Shown here: piece after piece, positions 35,947 to 43,879 of the stretch
How the letters are laid out: each line of letters opens with the position of its first letter
Position numbering within the stretch: the first letter of the stretch is position 1
Source: SMWN01 sp965221455
GTDB lineage: Bacteria; Pseudomonadota; Gammaproteobacteria; Eutrophobiales; Eutrophobiaceae
Length of the DNA stretch: 64,000 bases
Assembly (NCBI GenBank): GCA_965221455.1
Contig: OZ244890.1
Location: forward strand, 1,488,001-1,552,000
Direction: 5' to 3'
Notes under the pieces: model-generated
What the model saw: only the letters and a program-made list of their open reading frames with translations
What the model was told of the DNA's origin: nothing
The model's database searches: none
Position numbers and translations under genes: made by a program

Positions 35947-37509
35947 TTAATCCTCCAAATCCGCCACAATCGCATCAATCTGCGTGCGTAGTTCGGTTTG
36001 ACGAGTGACAATAGTTTCAATCTCGGCATTGAGTTCGGTGATGTTGATGACTTCGCGAGTGTCTTCCGGTGCAACATAGGTGCCGACGCTGATGTTATAG
36101 TCTTTGTCGGCAATCTCTTGATGATCAACAAGGCGAGAGAAATATTCCTCTGTTGCGCGACTGGAATAACAATTGAGAATCTTTTGTATGTGCGCTTCGC
36201 CGAGCTTGTTCTTTGCCGAACCGCGTACAAATTCTTTTGTCGCGTTAATGAATAAAACCCTGGAGTCAGGTTTGCTTTTTTTCATCACCAGGATGCAGGT
36301 GGCAATGGTAGTGCCAAAAAACAGGTCGGCGGGTAGCTGAATCACCGCATCCACATAGTTATTTTCCACCAGATACTTTCTGATTTTTTGCTCCGCCCCG
36401 CCGCGATACATCACGCCGGGGAATGAAACGATGGCTGCCGTTCCGCTTGTGGCCAGCCAGGAAAGCGCGTGCATGACAAACGCCAGATCTGCCTTGGATT
36501 TTGGGGCGAGCACACCGGCGGGGGTAAAGCGGTTATCGTTAATCAGTAGCGGATTGGTGTCCCCGTCCCATTTGATGGAATAGGGCGGATTGGAAACAAT
36601 GGCTTCAAAAGGTTCGTCATCCATGTGATGCGGGTCGGCCAGGGTATCGCCGTGTGCGATATCAAATTTCTCATAGTTGATATCGTGCAGAAACATATTG
36701 ATGCGGCACAGGTTGTAGGTCGTGATATTGATTTCCTGACCGAAGAAACCGTTACGAATATTTTCCTTGCCCAACACCTTGGCAAACTTCAGCAGCAATG
36801 AACCTGAACCACAGGCGGGATCATAGACCTTGTTGACTTCCTTTTTGCCAACGACAGTAATGCGTGCCAACAGATCGGAAACCTCTTGTGGCGTAAAGAA
36901 CTCCCCGCCGGACTTACCGGCATTGGCGGCATACATGGTCATCAGGTATTCATAGGCATCACCGAACAGGTCGATAGAATTATCGTCATAATTTCCGATA
37001 GGCAGATCACCGATGGCATTGAGCAATCTCACCAGTTTTTCATTACGTTTGACAACCGTTGCGCCGAGCTTGTTATTGTTGACGTCCAGATCATCAAACA
37101 ATCCCTTCATATCTCGTTCGCTGGCCGTGCCTTGCGCGGATGCCTCAATATTTTTGAAAATGTTCTCCAGGGTTTCATTGAGGTCGGTATCGCTTGCCGC
37201 CTGGCGGCGTACATTTTCAAATAATTCACCGGGGGGAATGAAAAAGCCTTTTTCTTCGAGGATAGAGTCGCGACCGAGTTCTGCTTCGTTATCGCTCAAC
37301 GAGGTGTAGTTAAAGTCGGCGTTTCCGGTTTCCTTTTCTTTTTTATTGACATACGAGCTTAAGTTTTCCGAGATGAAGCGATAAAACAGCATTCCCAGCA
37401 CGTATTGCTTGAAGTCCCAGCCGTCAACGCTACCGCGCATGTCATTGGCAATCCGCCAGATGGTGGCGTGTAATGCGGCGCGTTCTTGTTCTTTTGTTGT
37501 ATCAATCAT
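35947..37509 (-). CDS. hsdM: Type I restriction enzyme, M (methyltransferase) subunit
   Basis: This 520-residue N6-adenine methyltransferase subunit has an N-terminal helical HsdM domain (DMRGSVDGWDFKQYVLGMLF), the SAM-binding motif VYDPACGSGSLLLKF (about residue 225) and the catalytic VSNPPYSIKW (about 304). The C-terminal helix (TELNAEIETIVTRQTELRTQ) contacts HsdS. The start overlaps the end of the IS3-type relic by a few bases, so the native promoter may have been lost or replaced. It heads the hsdM-hamA-hamB-hsdS-fic-hsdR transcript. Confidence 0.95.
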   Translation of the reverse strand: MIDTTKEQERAALHATIWRIANDMRGSVDGWDFKQYVLGMLFYRFISENLSSYVNKKEKETGNADFNYTSLSDNEAELGRDSILEEKGFFIPPGELFENVRRQAASDTDLNETLENIFKNIEASAQGTASERDMKGLFDDLDVNNNKLGATVVKRNEKLVRLLNAIGDLPIGNYDDNSIDLFGDAYEYLMTMYAANAGKSGGEFFTPQEVSDLLARITVVGKKEVNKVYDPACGSGSLLLKFAKVLGKENIRNGFFGQEINITTYNLCRINMFLHDINYEKFDIAHGDTLADPHHMDDEPFEAIVSNPPYSIKWDGDTNPLLINDNRFTPAGVLAPKSKADLAFVMHALSWLATSGTAAIVSFPGVMYRGGAEQKIRKYLVENNYVDAVIQLPADLFFGTTIATCILVMKKSKPDSRVLFINATKEFVRGSAKNKLGEAHIQKILNCYSSRATEEYFSRLVDHQEIADKDYNISVGTYVAPEDTREVINITELNAEIETIVTRQTELRTQIDAIVADLED

Positions 37510-37936
37510 TGTTTGTTCTCTCTTTTAGAAGCGCCGCCGGTGCCCTGGCGGTGAATTCTGCATCGTCGGTGATGTCGCACGGCGCCGCATCAAGCATCAG
37601 GGTTGAAGGTACTGGAAACGCGGGCAAGTTCCAAATGGTTTCATTGTAGTGCTCTGGTAAAAGTGGATATTCTTTTTGGGCGGTCATGTCAAGATACTGT
37701 TTTTCATATTGCACAAGACTCTGATAACCCGGACAGTAATACAATCTGTTGCTGTTGTAGAACATTAAGCTATCGTCTCTCACCACTTGTTCAGCCTGTT
37801 GTGCATTGGCAAACTGATAATGAACAGTACATTCAGCTTGCACACTCTGAAAGAATCGTTCAACCACCGGGTTATCCGGGTTCCTTTTTTTGTAAATGAA
37901 TAATAGATTCCTCCTGAAAATGGTGTTTACTTTCAT
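37502..37936 (-). pseudogene. IS3-family transposase C-terminal relic
   Basis: The frame contains NPVVERFFQSVQAEC, a later FYNSNRLYYCPGY and LVQYEKQYLD, matching the end of the DDE integrase core and the rve C-terminus of IS3-type transposases. The catalytic Asp residues and most of the core are missing, and residues after about 85 are not transposase-like. No inverted terminal repeat was recognised. It lies directly upstream of, and slightly overlaps, hsdM. Confidence 0.7.
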
Positions 37937-38020
37937 TGAATCACTACAATGTCACCCCTGGCGTTGTGAAGCCCTTGCTGTAGATGTGTCTACACTGGTA
38001 ACAGGATGTAAAGACGAAGG

Positions 38021-38359
38021 TTAGCTTTCAAGTTCCGTCAGGATTTTTTCCGCTGTACGGCAACTTTTTTTTGCGTCGTGAATGCTCATATTGTGTTGGG
38101 GTTCATAATCGGCTGTTTGCCGTAGTTTTTTCAGGACATCAAGATTGTTACCGATTATTGACTTCTTTTTATCCTGGTAGTGTTGAATAACATCACGATG
38201 AATACTACCACTGTTATTTGTAATGCCTGCCGCATCTCTGGCAGTTAGAAACGCTCCGTAATAGGCTCGATTGACCACATTCCTGTACTGCATTTCTTGA
38301 TCTGAGTTCTGGAGCATTTGCAAAGCATATTCGACCATTTTTTTTGGCTCGATTGACAT
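38021..38359 (-). CDS. HEPN-like domain protein
   Basis: This 112-residue helical protein has RNVVNRAYYGAFLTARDA (about residues 26-43), the hallmark first core helix of HEPN-type proteins. HEPN members often act as RNases or toxins. An R-x4-H string (RDVIQH, about 74-79) is present but not at the canonical C-terminal position, so catalysis is uncertain. It is the last gene of a three-gene operon, 3 nt after its neighbour. Confidence 0.65.
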   Translation of the reverse strand: MSIEPKKMVEYALQMLQNSDQEMQYRNVVNRAYYGAFLTARDAAGITNNSGSIHRDVIQHYQDKKKSIIGNNLDVLKKLRQTADYEPQHNMSIHDAKKSCRTAEKILTELES

Positions 38360-38362
38360 TCG

Positions 38363-38968
38363 TCACCCTACAGAAAGCACAACGCGACCAGAGAGCATGT
38401 CCGCCTCTGGCTCAAAAAACGATGAATACAAGTTATCTTCCAATGTGTCGAGTTGATCCATATCTTCAATTTGAGTATGGATGGTGACATATAGCTTTTC
38501 CCAATGCTCCTCGATGTCGTGATAGAACTCCAACTCTAAAGAATCAGCCCCTTCAACCTGCAAGGCTTGATCTGAAAACTTTACTAAAAATGTAAGCAGA
38601 TCACTGTTATGTCGAAGATAGCCTGCAACCCTAGACATATCTTTCACATCATAGCGATGCAAAGCAGACAAATCAGCCCTAACGGTTTCATTCTGACGAT
38701 ATTGATTTTTTGTACCAGCAGAATGAAAAAAAACCCTGTCGGTAGATATCAGAGTGTCAAAATGCGTATCAATTACAGGGTTAGTAACAGAGGAAAGTGC
38801 AGCAAGAACAACAAAAGTTGTGTGCTTCAAGGCACTGCCGGGAGAAAAGCCGTCACTACATTCTACATTCCCGGAAACATTCATATTTTTCAGATAGTCG
38901 GGCGCAACCGTTGCTGCAATATGTTGCGTATCTGAATCTATATATGTTTGAAGCGGCATTGTTTGCAT
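38363..38968 (-). CDS. Hypothetical protein of a three-gene defence-like operon
   Basis: I do not recognise this 201-residue protein. It is acidic, has no signal peptide and no membrane helix, and shows mixed secondary structure with an acidic end (HTQIEDMDQLDTLEDNLY) before a final strand (GRVVLSVG). It sits between a TIGR04255-like gene (5 nt away) and a HEPN-like gene (3 nt away), so it probably works in the same complex. Confidence 0.6.
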   Translation of the reverse strand: MQTMPLQTYIDSDTQHIAATVAPDYLKNMNVSGNVECSDGFSPGSALKHTTFVVLAALSSVTNPVIDTHFDTLISTDRVFFHSAGTKNQYRQNETVRADLSALHRYDVKDMSRVAGYLRHNSDLLTFLVKFSDQALQVEGADSLELEFYHDIEEHWEKLYVTIHTQIEDMDQLDTLEDNLYSSFFEPEADMLSGRVVLSVG

Positions 38969-38973
38969 GGTAT

Positions 38974-39801
38974 TTAGTTCTTTAACCCTATGGCTTCTGA
39001 CATATCACCGTTCAACAAATTCAGTAGCACCTGTTTATTCAGATCATGTGCGACTTCCATCGCGCTCTCCAGGTATCCAACTTGTTGACCGTTAGCACTT
39101 AACAAATCTTTATCACATACATTAGAGCCATCAGGTTTTCTAATTTTTACAAGATGGCTAATAACTGTTTCATGTGCAACCTGATCATTTGGCTTATGCG
39201 AATTGAGGTTTAGATTGTTCAATACCTGCATATGCTCATGATCTGAAAACCACCCTTGATGAATATGCCAAACATCAGGGTTCTTTTGAGCAATATGCAG
39301 AGTTAAAAAATCTGCTGATTCGATATTAAAAACTTCACTCACTCGATACTGATCAGGTGCTCCGTTATAGACAAACTTGTCAACACATTGAAGCACTATT
39401 TCAACAACCAAATTTTCGTTAAGGTCAAACTTATCCAAAGCAGCAGCTAAAAAGACTAGTGCCCTGGTTTTTACTTCTTGCCAGTTTGTATACTCACTGC
39501 ATGTCACAATAATCCTGTTAACCTCAACCCTGAGGGACCACTCCATGCGCTTAGCGTCTTGCTCAGATCGTTTCGCACAAAACACGCCTGCTGGCTTAGG
39601 GTCATGCATTCTCGTATTTTGTGGATCAACCATTATCTGCACGGCATTTTGGACTTGAAAATGAGGTAGTTCAGAAGACAGTTCATCCTTCAAATCCAAA
39701 AGCTTTGTCAGAGTTTTGTTATCCAGTTCTTTTTCAAACAGGATAACAAACGCTATTTCATCAATAGCGTTTTTTTCTCTAATAGGTGTTGTTGCACTCA
39801 T
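38974..39801 (-). CDS. TIGR04255-like protein
   Basis: This 275-residue protein has an N-terminus and core resembling the sporadically distributed TIGR04255 family: AIDEIAFVILFEKELDN, then WSLRVEVNRIIVTCSEYTNWQEV and LDKFDLNENLVVEIVLQCVDKF. The function of the family is unknown. I use the ATG at 39801; a TTG just before it is slightly better spaced from the AGGA site. It is the first gene of the three-gene operon upstream of the restriction island. Confidence 0.55.
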   Translation of the reverse strand: MSATTPIREKNAIDEIAFVILFEKELDNKTLTKLLDLKDELSSELPHFQVQNAVQIMVDPQNTRMHDPKPAGVFCAKRSEQDAKRMEWSLRVEVNRIIVTCSEYTNWQEVKTRALVFLAAALDKFDLNENLVVEIVLQCVDKFVYNGAPDQYRVSEVFNIESADFLTLHIAQKNPDVWHIHQGWFSDHEHMQVLNNLNLNSHKPNDQVAHETVISHLVKIRKPDGSNVCDKDLLSANGQQVGYLESAMEVAHDLNKQVLLNLLNGDMSEAIGLKN

Positions 39802-39804
39802 CAA

Positions 39805-40164
39805 ATAGTCTGTCCTATTCTTTGTGCTGCATTGGTATGCTAAACGGCTCGCAATTGTACAGCCATCGTGTGTCAGAATCTATTATTCATTACTCTTGTC
39901 ATTAAGGCACTGTTGGATTTATCAATGCCTGTCATCAACACAAGGTATAGAAGAAATTAACCGCCACCCTACCCTATAGAGGATTTCAGGTCATTGCCGT
40001 GAGTGATTTTGATTGCATCCACTCCCTGTACTCACGTGCATAGCTCACGTTGCTTCCCCGTAGCTCGGATGGATAGCGCATAGTCAGGAGGGTTGATGCG
40101 GAGGGTCAGAACGAACTTGTTGCTTGCCAAAGCCCGCGTGTGAGGGTTAGTTTGTCAGTCCCGT
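39805..40164. other. Gene-free right border of the defence island
   Basis: About 360 bp with no supportable gene. It contains a tRNA-like 5' fragment (40052-40080) and must carry the promoter of the three-gene operon. Base composition and lack of coding signal suggest recombined junction DNA. Confidence 0.4.
40052..40080 (+). pseudogene. Possible tRNA 5'-half relic
   Basis: CCCCGTAGCTCGGATGGATA followed by GCGCA resembles the acceptor/D-arm half of an arginine-type tRNA. No matching anticodon arm or T arm follows, so it is not a functional tRNA. It may mark an old island junction. Confidence 0.35.
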
Positions 40165-40809
40165 TCATTTCACGGCGTCTGCTTGATTCTCCGGGCGAGC
40201 TTGATCGAAGGCGTTTAACTTTAAACATTCTGTTTCAATTTCCGCCAGCCTGGGATAATTTTTCAGGGAAATATCATAGCGATGGGCGTTATATAACTGG
40301 GGGATCAGGCAGATATCGGCGATGCTCACGGCGTCACCGAGACAATAGGCGCCCGTTTCGTTTTGTAGCAGGGCTTCCAGGGCATCGAGACCCTTGATGA
40401 TCCAGTGTTGATACCATGTATTCTTTGTATCGTTGTCGGCCTTGCATTCTTCGGTCAGATAATTAAGCACGCGTAAATTATTTAACGGGTGAATATCAGA
40501 CACGATGATTTGTGCAAGCTGCCGGGCGAACGCCCTTTTCTCCGGGGTTTCGGGCAGTAATGTCACGCCATGGTATTTTTCTTCGAGATATTCCATTATG
40601 GCCATTGATTGTCCCAGACGTATAGTTTCGTCCATGAGTGTCGGCACCAGCGCCTGGGGGTTAATCGTTCGATAGTTTTGGGTGTGTTGCTCGCCGCCCT
40701 CTCTTACCAGGTGAATCGGTATGATGTCATAATCGAGCTTCTTCAAATTAAGTGCGATACGCACGCGGTAAGCTGCGGAAGAGCGCCAGTAACTATAGAG
40801 TTTTATCAT
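40165..40809 (-). CDS. maiA: Maleylacetoacetate isomerase
   Basis: This 214-residue zeta-class glutathione S-transferase converts maleylacetoacetate to fumarylacetoacetate using glutathione. The active-site motif SYWRSSAAYRVRIALNLK at the N-terminus is diagnostic, with NPQALVPTLMD and QSMAIMEYLEE forming the glutathione site. The C-terminal helical domain has DAVSIADICLIPQLYNAHRY. It lies 54 nt downstream of fah on the same strand, probably in one transcript. Confidence 0.95.
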   Translation of the reverse strand: MIKLYSYWRSSAAYRVRIALNLKKLDYDIIPIHLVREGGEQHTQNYRTINPQALVPTLMDETIRLGQSMAIMEYLEEKYHGVTLLPETPEKRAFARQLAQIIVSDIHPLNNLRVLNYLTEECKADNDTKNTWYQHWIIKGLDALEALLQNETGAYCLGDAVSIADICLIPQLYNAHRYDISLKNYPRLAEIETECLKLNAFDQARPENQADAVK

Positions 40810-40863
40810 GCTGATGATCTTTATAAACCGGTTTAGTTTTAATTCCTGAAATTCGTGAACGCG

Positions 40864-41874
40864 TCAGCGAGGTATCCGGTATTTTGTGACCTTCTGATCA
40901 ATCTTGCCGAAGATCGTCTTGCCTTGCCGATCAAACATCTCGATTTCGATCCTGTCGCCGTATTGCATAAAGGGGGTTGATGGTTTGCCGTCCGCAATGG
41001 TTTCCAGGCAACGGACTTCGGCCAGACATGATGAACCATCCCGACTGCCTGCATTGGCGACTGTCCCCGATCCAATGACTGTTCCCGCCGTCAATGAACG
41101 TGATTTTGCAGCATGGGCAATCAATTGTGAAAAACCGAATACCATATCCACACCGGCATTGGGTGAACCGATTTTATTTCCGTTCAGGGTCGAATGCAGA
41201 GGTAAATGCAGTTTGTCCCCGTCCCAGGCATCACCCGGTTCATCCGGTGTGACGGCGACGGGAGTAAAGGCAGTCCAGGGTTTGGATTGATAGAACCCAA
41301 ACTGTTTTGCCAATTCAGCGGGAATAAGATTACGCAGAGAAACATCATTGACCAGGGTGATCAGTTTGATATGTTTTCCAGCGTTCTCGGTGGTAACGCC
41401 TGCCGGCACATCATCAGTAATGACAGCGACTTCTGACTCAAAATCGATACCCCAGGTTGCATCTTCAACAAGTATGTCGTCGCACGGGCCGATGAATGCA
41501 TCCGATGCGCCCATGTACATTAACGGATCGTGCCAGAATGAGTCAGGTAACTCCGCCCCACGCGCCTTGCGTACCAGCTCGACATGTGTCACGTAAGCAC
41601 TGCCATCGGCCCAATGGTAAGCACGAGGCAATGGTGCCGCCGATTTTGCGGGATCAAAATCAAGGGCATCGTTCAGTCCATTATTTTGCAATTGTGCGAA
41701 GACTTCCCTCAACCTCGGTTCTGTTTCCGCCCAGTTCTCCAGGGCGACCTGCAAGGTCGCTGCAATATGCGGTACCGTGACGGCCCTGGTCATATCACAA
41801 TTAACCACGATTAACGTGCCGTCACGTCCGCCACTTTTCAAGCTACCGAGTTTCACTATTTCATCTCCCGCCAA
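40864..41874 (-). CDS. Fumarylacetoacetate hydrolase family protein
   Basis: This 336-residue enzyme cleaves fumarylacetoacetate to fumarate and acetoacetate, the last ring-derived step. The metal-binding residues of the FAH fold are in DILVEDATWGIDFESEVAVI (E-x-E). TGTVIGSGTVANAG and CLAEVRCLETI belong to the conserved C-terminal core. It diverges from hmgA, and the 119-bp gap carries an operator-like palindrome of the regulon. Confidence 0.92.
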   Translation of the reverse strand: MAGDEIVKLGSLKSGGRDGTLIVVNCDMTRAVTVPHIAATLQVALENWAETEPRLREVFAQLQNNGLNDALDFDPAKSAAPLPRAYHWADGSAYVTHVELVRKARGAELPDSFWHDPLMYMGASDAFIGPCDDILVEDATWGIDFESEVAVITDDVPAGVTTENAGKHIKLITLVNDVSLRNLIPAELAKQFGFYQSKPWTAFTPVAVTPDEPGDAWDGDKLHLPLHSTLNGNKIGSPNAGVDMVFGFSQLIAHAAKSRSLTAGTVIGSGTVANAGSRDGSSCLAEVRCLETIADGKPSTPFMQYGDRIEIEMFDRQGKTIFGKIDQKVTKYRIPR

Positions 41875-41903
41875 AATCAGGTCTGAATGACTAATTTTGA
41901 AAT

Positions 41904-41921
41904 TAGTTACATTTGCAACTA
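41904..41921. promoter_or_regulatory. Operator-like site in the fah-hmgA divergent promoter
   Basis: TAGTTACATTTGCAACTA fits TAGTTG-N6-CAACTA with one mismatch. It overlaps a second inverted repeat (ACTAATTT-TG-AAATTAGT, 41890-41907). It lies 30 bp upstream of the fah start and 73 bp upstream of hmgA, placed to control both. Similar sites occur upstream of the aminotransferase gene and of hppD. Confidence 0.7.
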
Positions 41922-41993
41922 TACTGATTTTATGATTTGTATCAAGTCTATGTCTGGATAGCCTGATGAATGAAACGAAATCTATCGTGAATT

Positions 41994-43322
41994 ATGCGCA
42001 GCAAAAATAAAACCGGGATGGATGATTTGGCTTACCTGAGCGGATTCGGCAATGAGCATTCCTCGGAATCGTTGGCTGGCGCGTTGCCCGTAGGTCGGTT
42101 TTCTCCACAGAAATGTCCTTACGGTCTTTATGCCGAAAAATTCAGTACCACCGCCTTTACCGCTCCCAGGGCGTGCAATAGACGTAACTGGTTTTACAGG
42201 ATCCGACCTTCCGTTGTTCAGGGTCATTATTATCGTATTGATAACGGCCTGATTCGAAGCGGTCCGGTCAACGAGATTGAGACGCCACCTGATCAATTGC
42301 GTTGGGATCCATTGCCACTACCCGAGAAAACGACTGATTTCGTTGATGGTCTGGTAACGATGGCAACCAATGGCAATCTCCATATGCAGACGGGTATGGC
42401 GGTACACATGTATCTGGCCAATCAATCCATGTCGGAACGTTTTTTTTATAACGCTGATGGTGAGTTATTGATCGTGCCGCAAGAGGGACGATTGGTCATG
42501 CATACGGAGTGCGGTGTTCTTGCAGTCAAGCCGGGTGAAATATGTCTGATGCCGAGAGGTCTTAAATTCCGTGTTGTGTTACCTGATGGTCCGGCACGCG
42601 GTTATGTTGCAGAAAATTATGGTGCGGCATTTATCTTGCCTGAACGCGGCCCGGTTGGTTCTGATGGTTATGCCAACCAGCGTGATTTTATGGCACCGGT
42701 TGCAAGCCATGATGATCGTGAAGGTGATTTTCAATTGATCTGCAAGTTTGCAGGAAATTTATTCGCTTGCGACATGTCACATTCGCCGCTGGATGTTGTT
42801 GCGTGGGTGGGCAATTCCATTCCCTATAAATACGATTTGCTACGTTTTAACACCATGGGCACGGTCAGTTATGATCATCCGGATCCTTCCATCTATACTG
42901 TACTGACTTCACCATCGGATACTCCAGGCGTTGCCAATATGGACTTTGTCATCTTTCCTGAACGTTGGATGGTTGCTGAAAATACCTTTCGTCCCCCCTG
43001 GTACCACAGAAACATTATGAGTGAGTTTATGGGGCTTGTTTATGGTCAGTATGATGCAAAGCCACAGGGCTTTTCGCCCGGTGCTTGCAGTTTGCATAAT
43101 TGCATGACGCCACACGGTCCTGATACTGAATCATTTGCAACCGCACTGGAAACAGAATTGAAACCACAGCGTTATGAAAATGTTTTGGCCTTTATGTTTG
43201 AATCGCGTTATATCATGCAGCCGACTGATTACGCGCTACGCATGCCACAAAGGCAACAGGCATACACTGCGTGTTGGCAGGGAATAAAAAAACATTTTTC
43301 CGGCCGCGATGATTCCGAATGA
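41994..43322 (+). CDS. hmgA: Homogentisate 1,2-dioxygenase
   Basis: This 442-residue Fe(II) enzyme opens the homogentisate ring to give maleylacetoacetate. Signatures include YLSGFGNEHSSES at the N-terminus and PEGxL-like IVPQEGRLVMHTECG. The C-terminal iron site runs through PPWYHRNIMSEFMGLVYGQY (His and Glu) and LHNCMTPHGPD (His). Full length for the family. It is divergent from fah, with a shared control region. Confidence 0.96.
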   Translation: MRSKNKTGMDDLAYLSGFGNEHSSESLAGALPVGRFSPQKCPYGLYAEKFSTTAFTAPRACNRRNWFYRIRPSVVQGHYYRIDNGLIRSGPVNEIETPPDQLRWDPLPLPEKTTDFVDGLVTMATNGNLHMQTGMAVHMYLANQSMSERFFYNADGELLIVPQEGRLVMHTECGVLAVKPGEICLMPRGLKFRVVLPDGPARGYVAENYGAAFILPERGPVGSDGYANQRDFMAPVASHDDREGDFQLICKFAGNLFACDMSHSPLDVVAWVGNSIPYKYDLLRFNTMGTVSYDHPDPSIYTVLTSPSDTPGVANMDFVIFPERWMVAENTFRPPWYHRNIMSEFMGLVYGQYDAKPQGFSPGACSLHNCMTPHGPDTESFATALETELKPQRYENVLAFMFESRYIMQPTDYALRMPQRQQAYTACWQGIKKHFSGRDDSE

Positions 43323-43414
43323 TCATGAAAAATGGCCTGTATTCCCGGCTAACAGAATATAAAGATTCCAGATAAATCACTTTATTCCAATATACCGGAA
43401 CCCTGACTTATCCG

Positions 43415-43879
43415 ATGCCTGATGCAAAAAAAAATATCAAGCCACTAAACCTGAAGAAATTTCTCCCTTACCGGTTATCAACTGTAACGAACAAGATTAG
43501 TTATGCCTTTTCAAAACTATATTCCGACAAATTCGGCCTGACTGTAAATGAATGGCGAATAGTGGCCGTGTTGGGTCAATTCCCCGGATTATCCGCAGAT
43601 GCGATCTGTAAAACAATCGAGATGGACAAGGTGACGGTCAGCAGATCTGTAACAAAATTATTAAACAAAAAATATATTGACAGGGATTTTGCTGAGAAAG
43701 ACAGACGCCATTCGATTTTGAAATTATCAAGAACCGGCTGCAAGGTTTATGCTCGCATTGTTCCTATCGCCCGCGAATTTGAAAAGCAACTTGTGCAAAC
43801 GCTCTCACGAAGTGATCTGGAAAATCTGGAAGCACTGTTGGATAAACTTAATCACAATATTCCGCATATTAAATTATGA
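43415..43879 (+). CDS. MarR family transcriptional regulator (paralogue 1)
   Basis: This 154-residue winged-helix regulator has FGLTVNEWRIVAVLGQFPG, the recognition helix region MDKVTVSRSVTKLLNKKYI and the wing EKDRRHSILKLSRTG. It is a close relative of the regulator at 57746-58231 (shared KFLPYR start and YxxKFGL helix). It overlaps the aacS start by 4 nt (ATGA), so they are coupled. It may bind the TAGTTG-N6-CAACTA sites found in this cluster. Confidence 0.9.
   Translation: MPDAKKNIKPLNLKKFLPYRLSTVTNKISYAFSKLYSDKFGLTVNEWRIVAVLGQFPGLSADAICKTIEMDKVTVSRSVTKLLNKKYIDRDFAEKDRRHSILKLSRTGCKVYARIVPIAREFEKQLVQTLSRSDLENLEALLDKLNHNIPHIKL

Noticed and set aside
24080..40164. Classic integrative element inserted in the tRNA-Ser 3' end
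   Set aside because: I found no repeat of the tRNA-Ser 3' end at the other border and no integrase gene; the island border is only positional.
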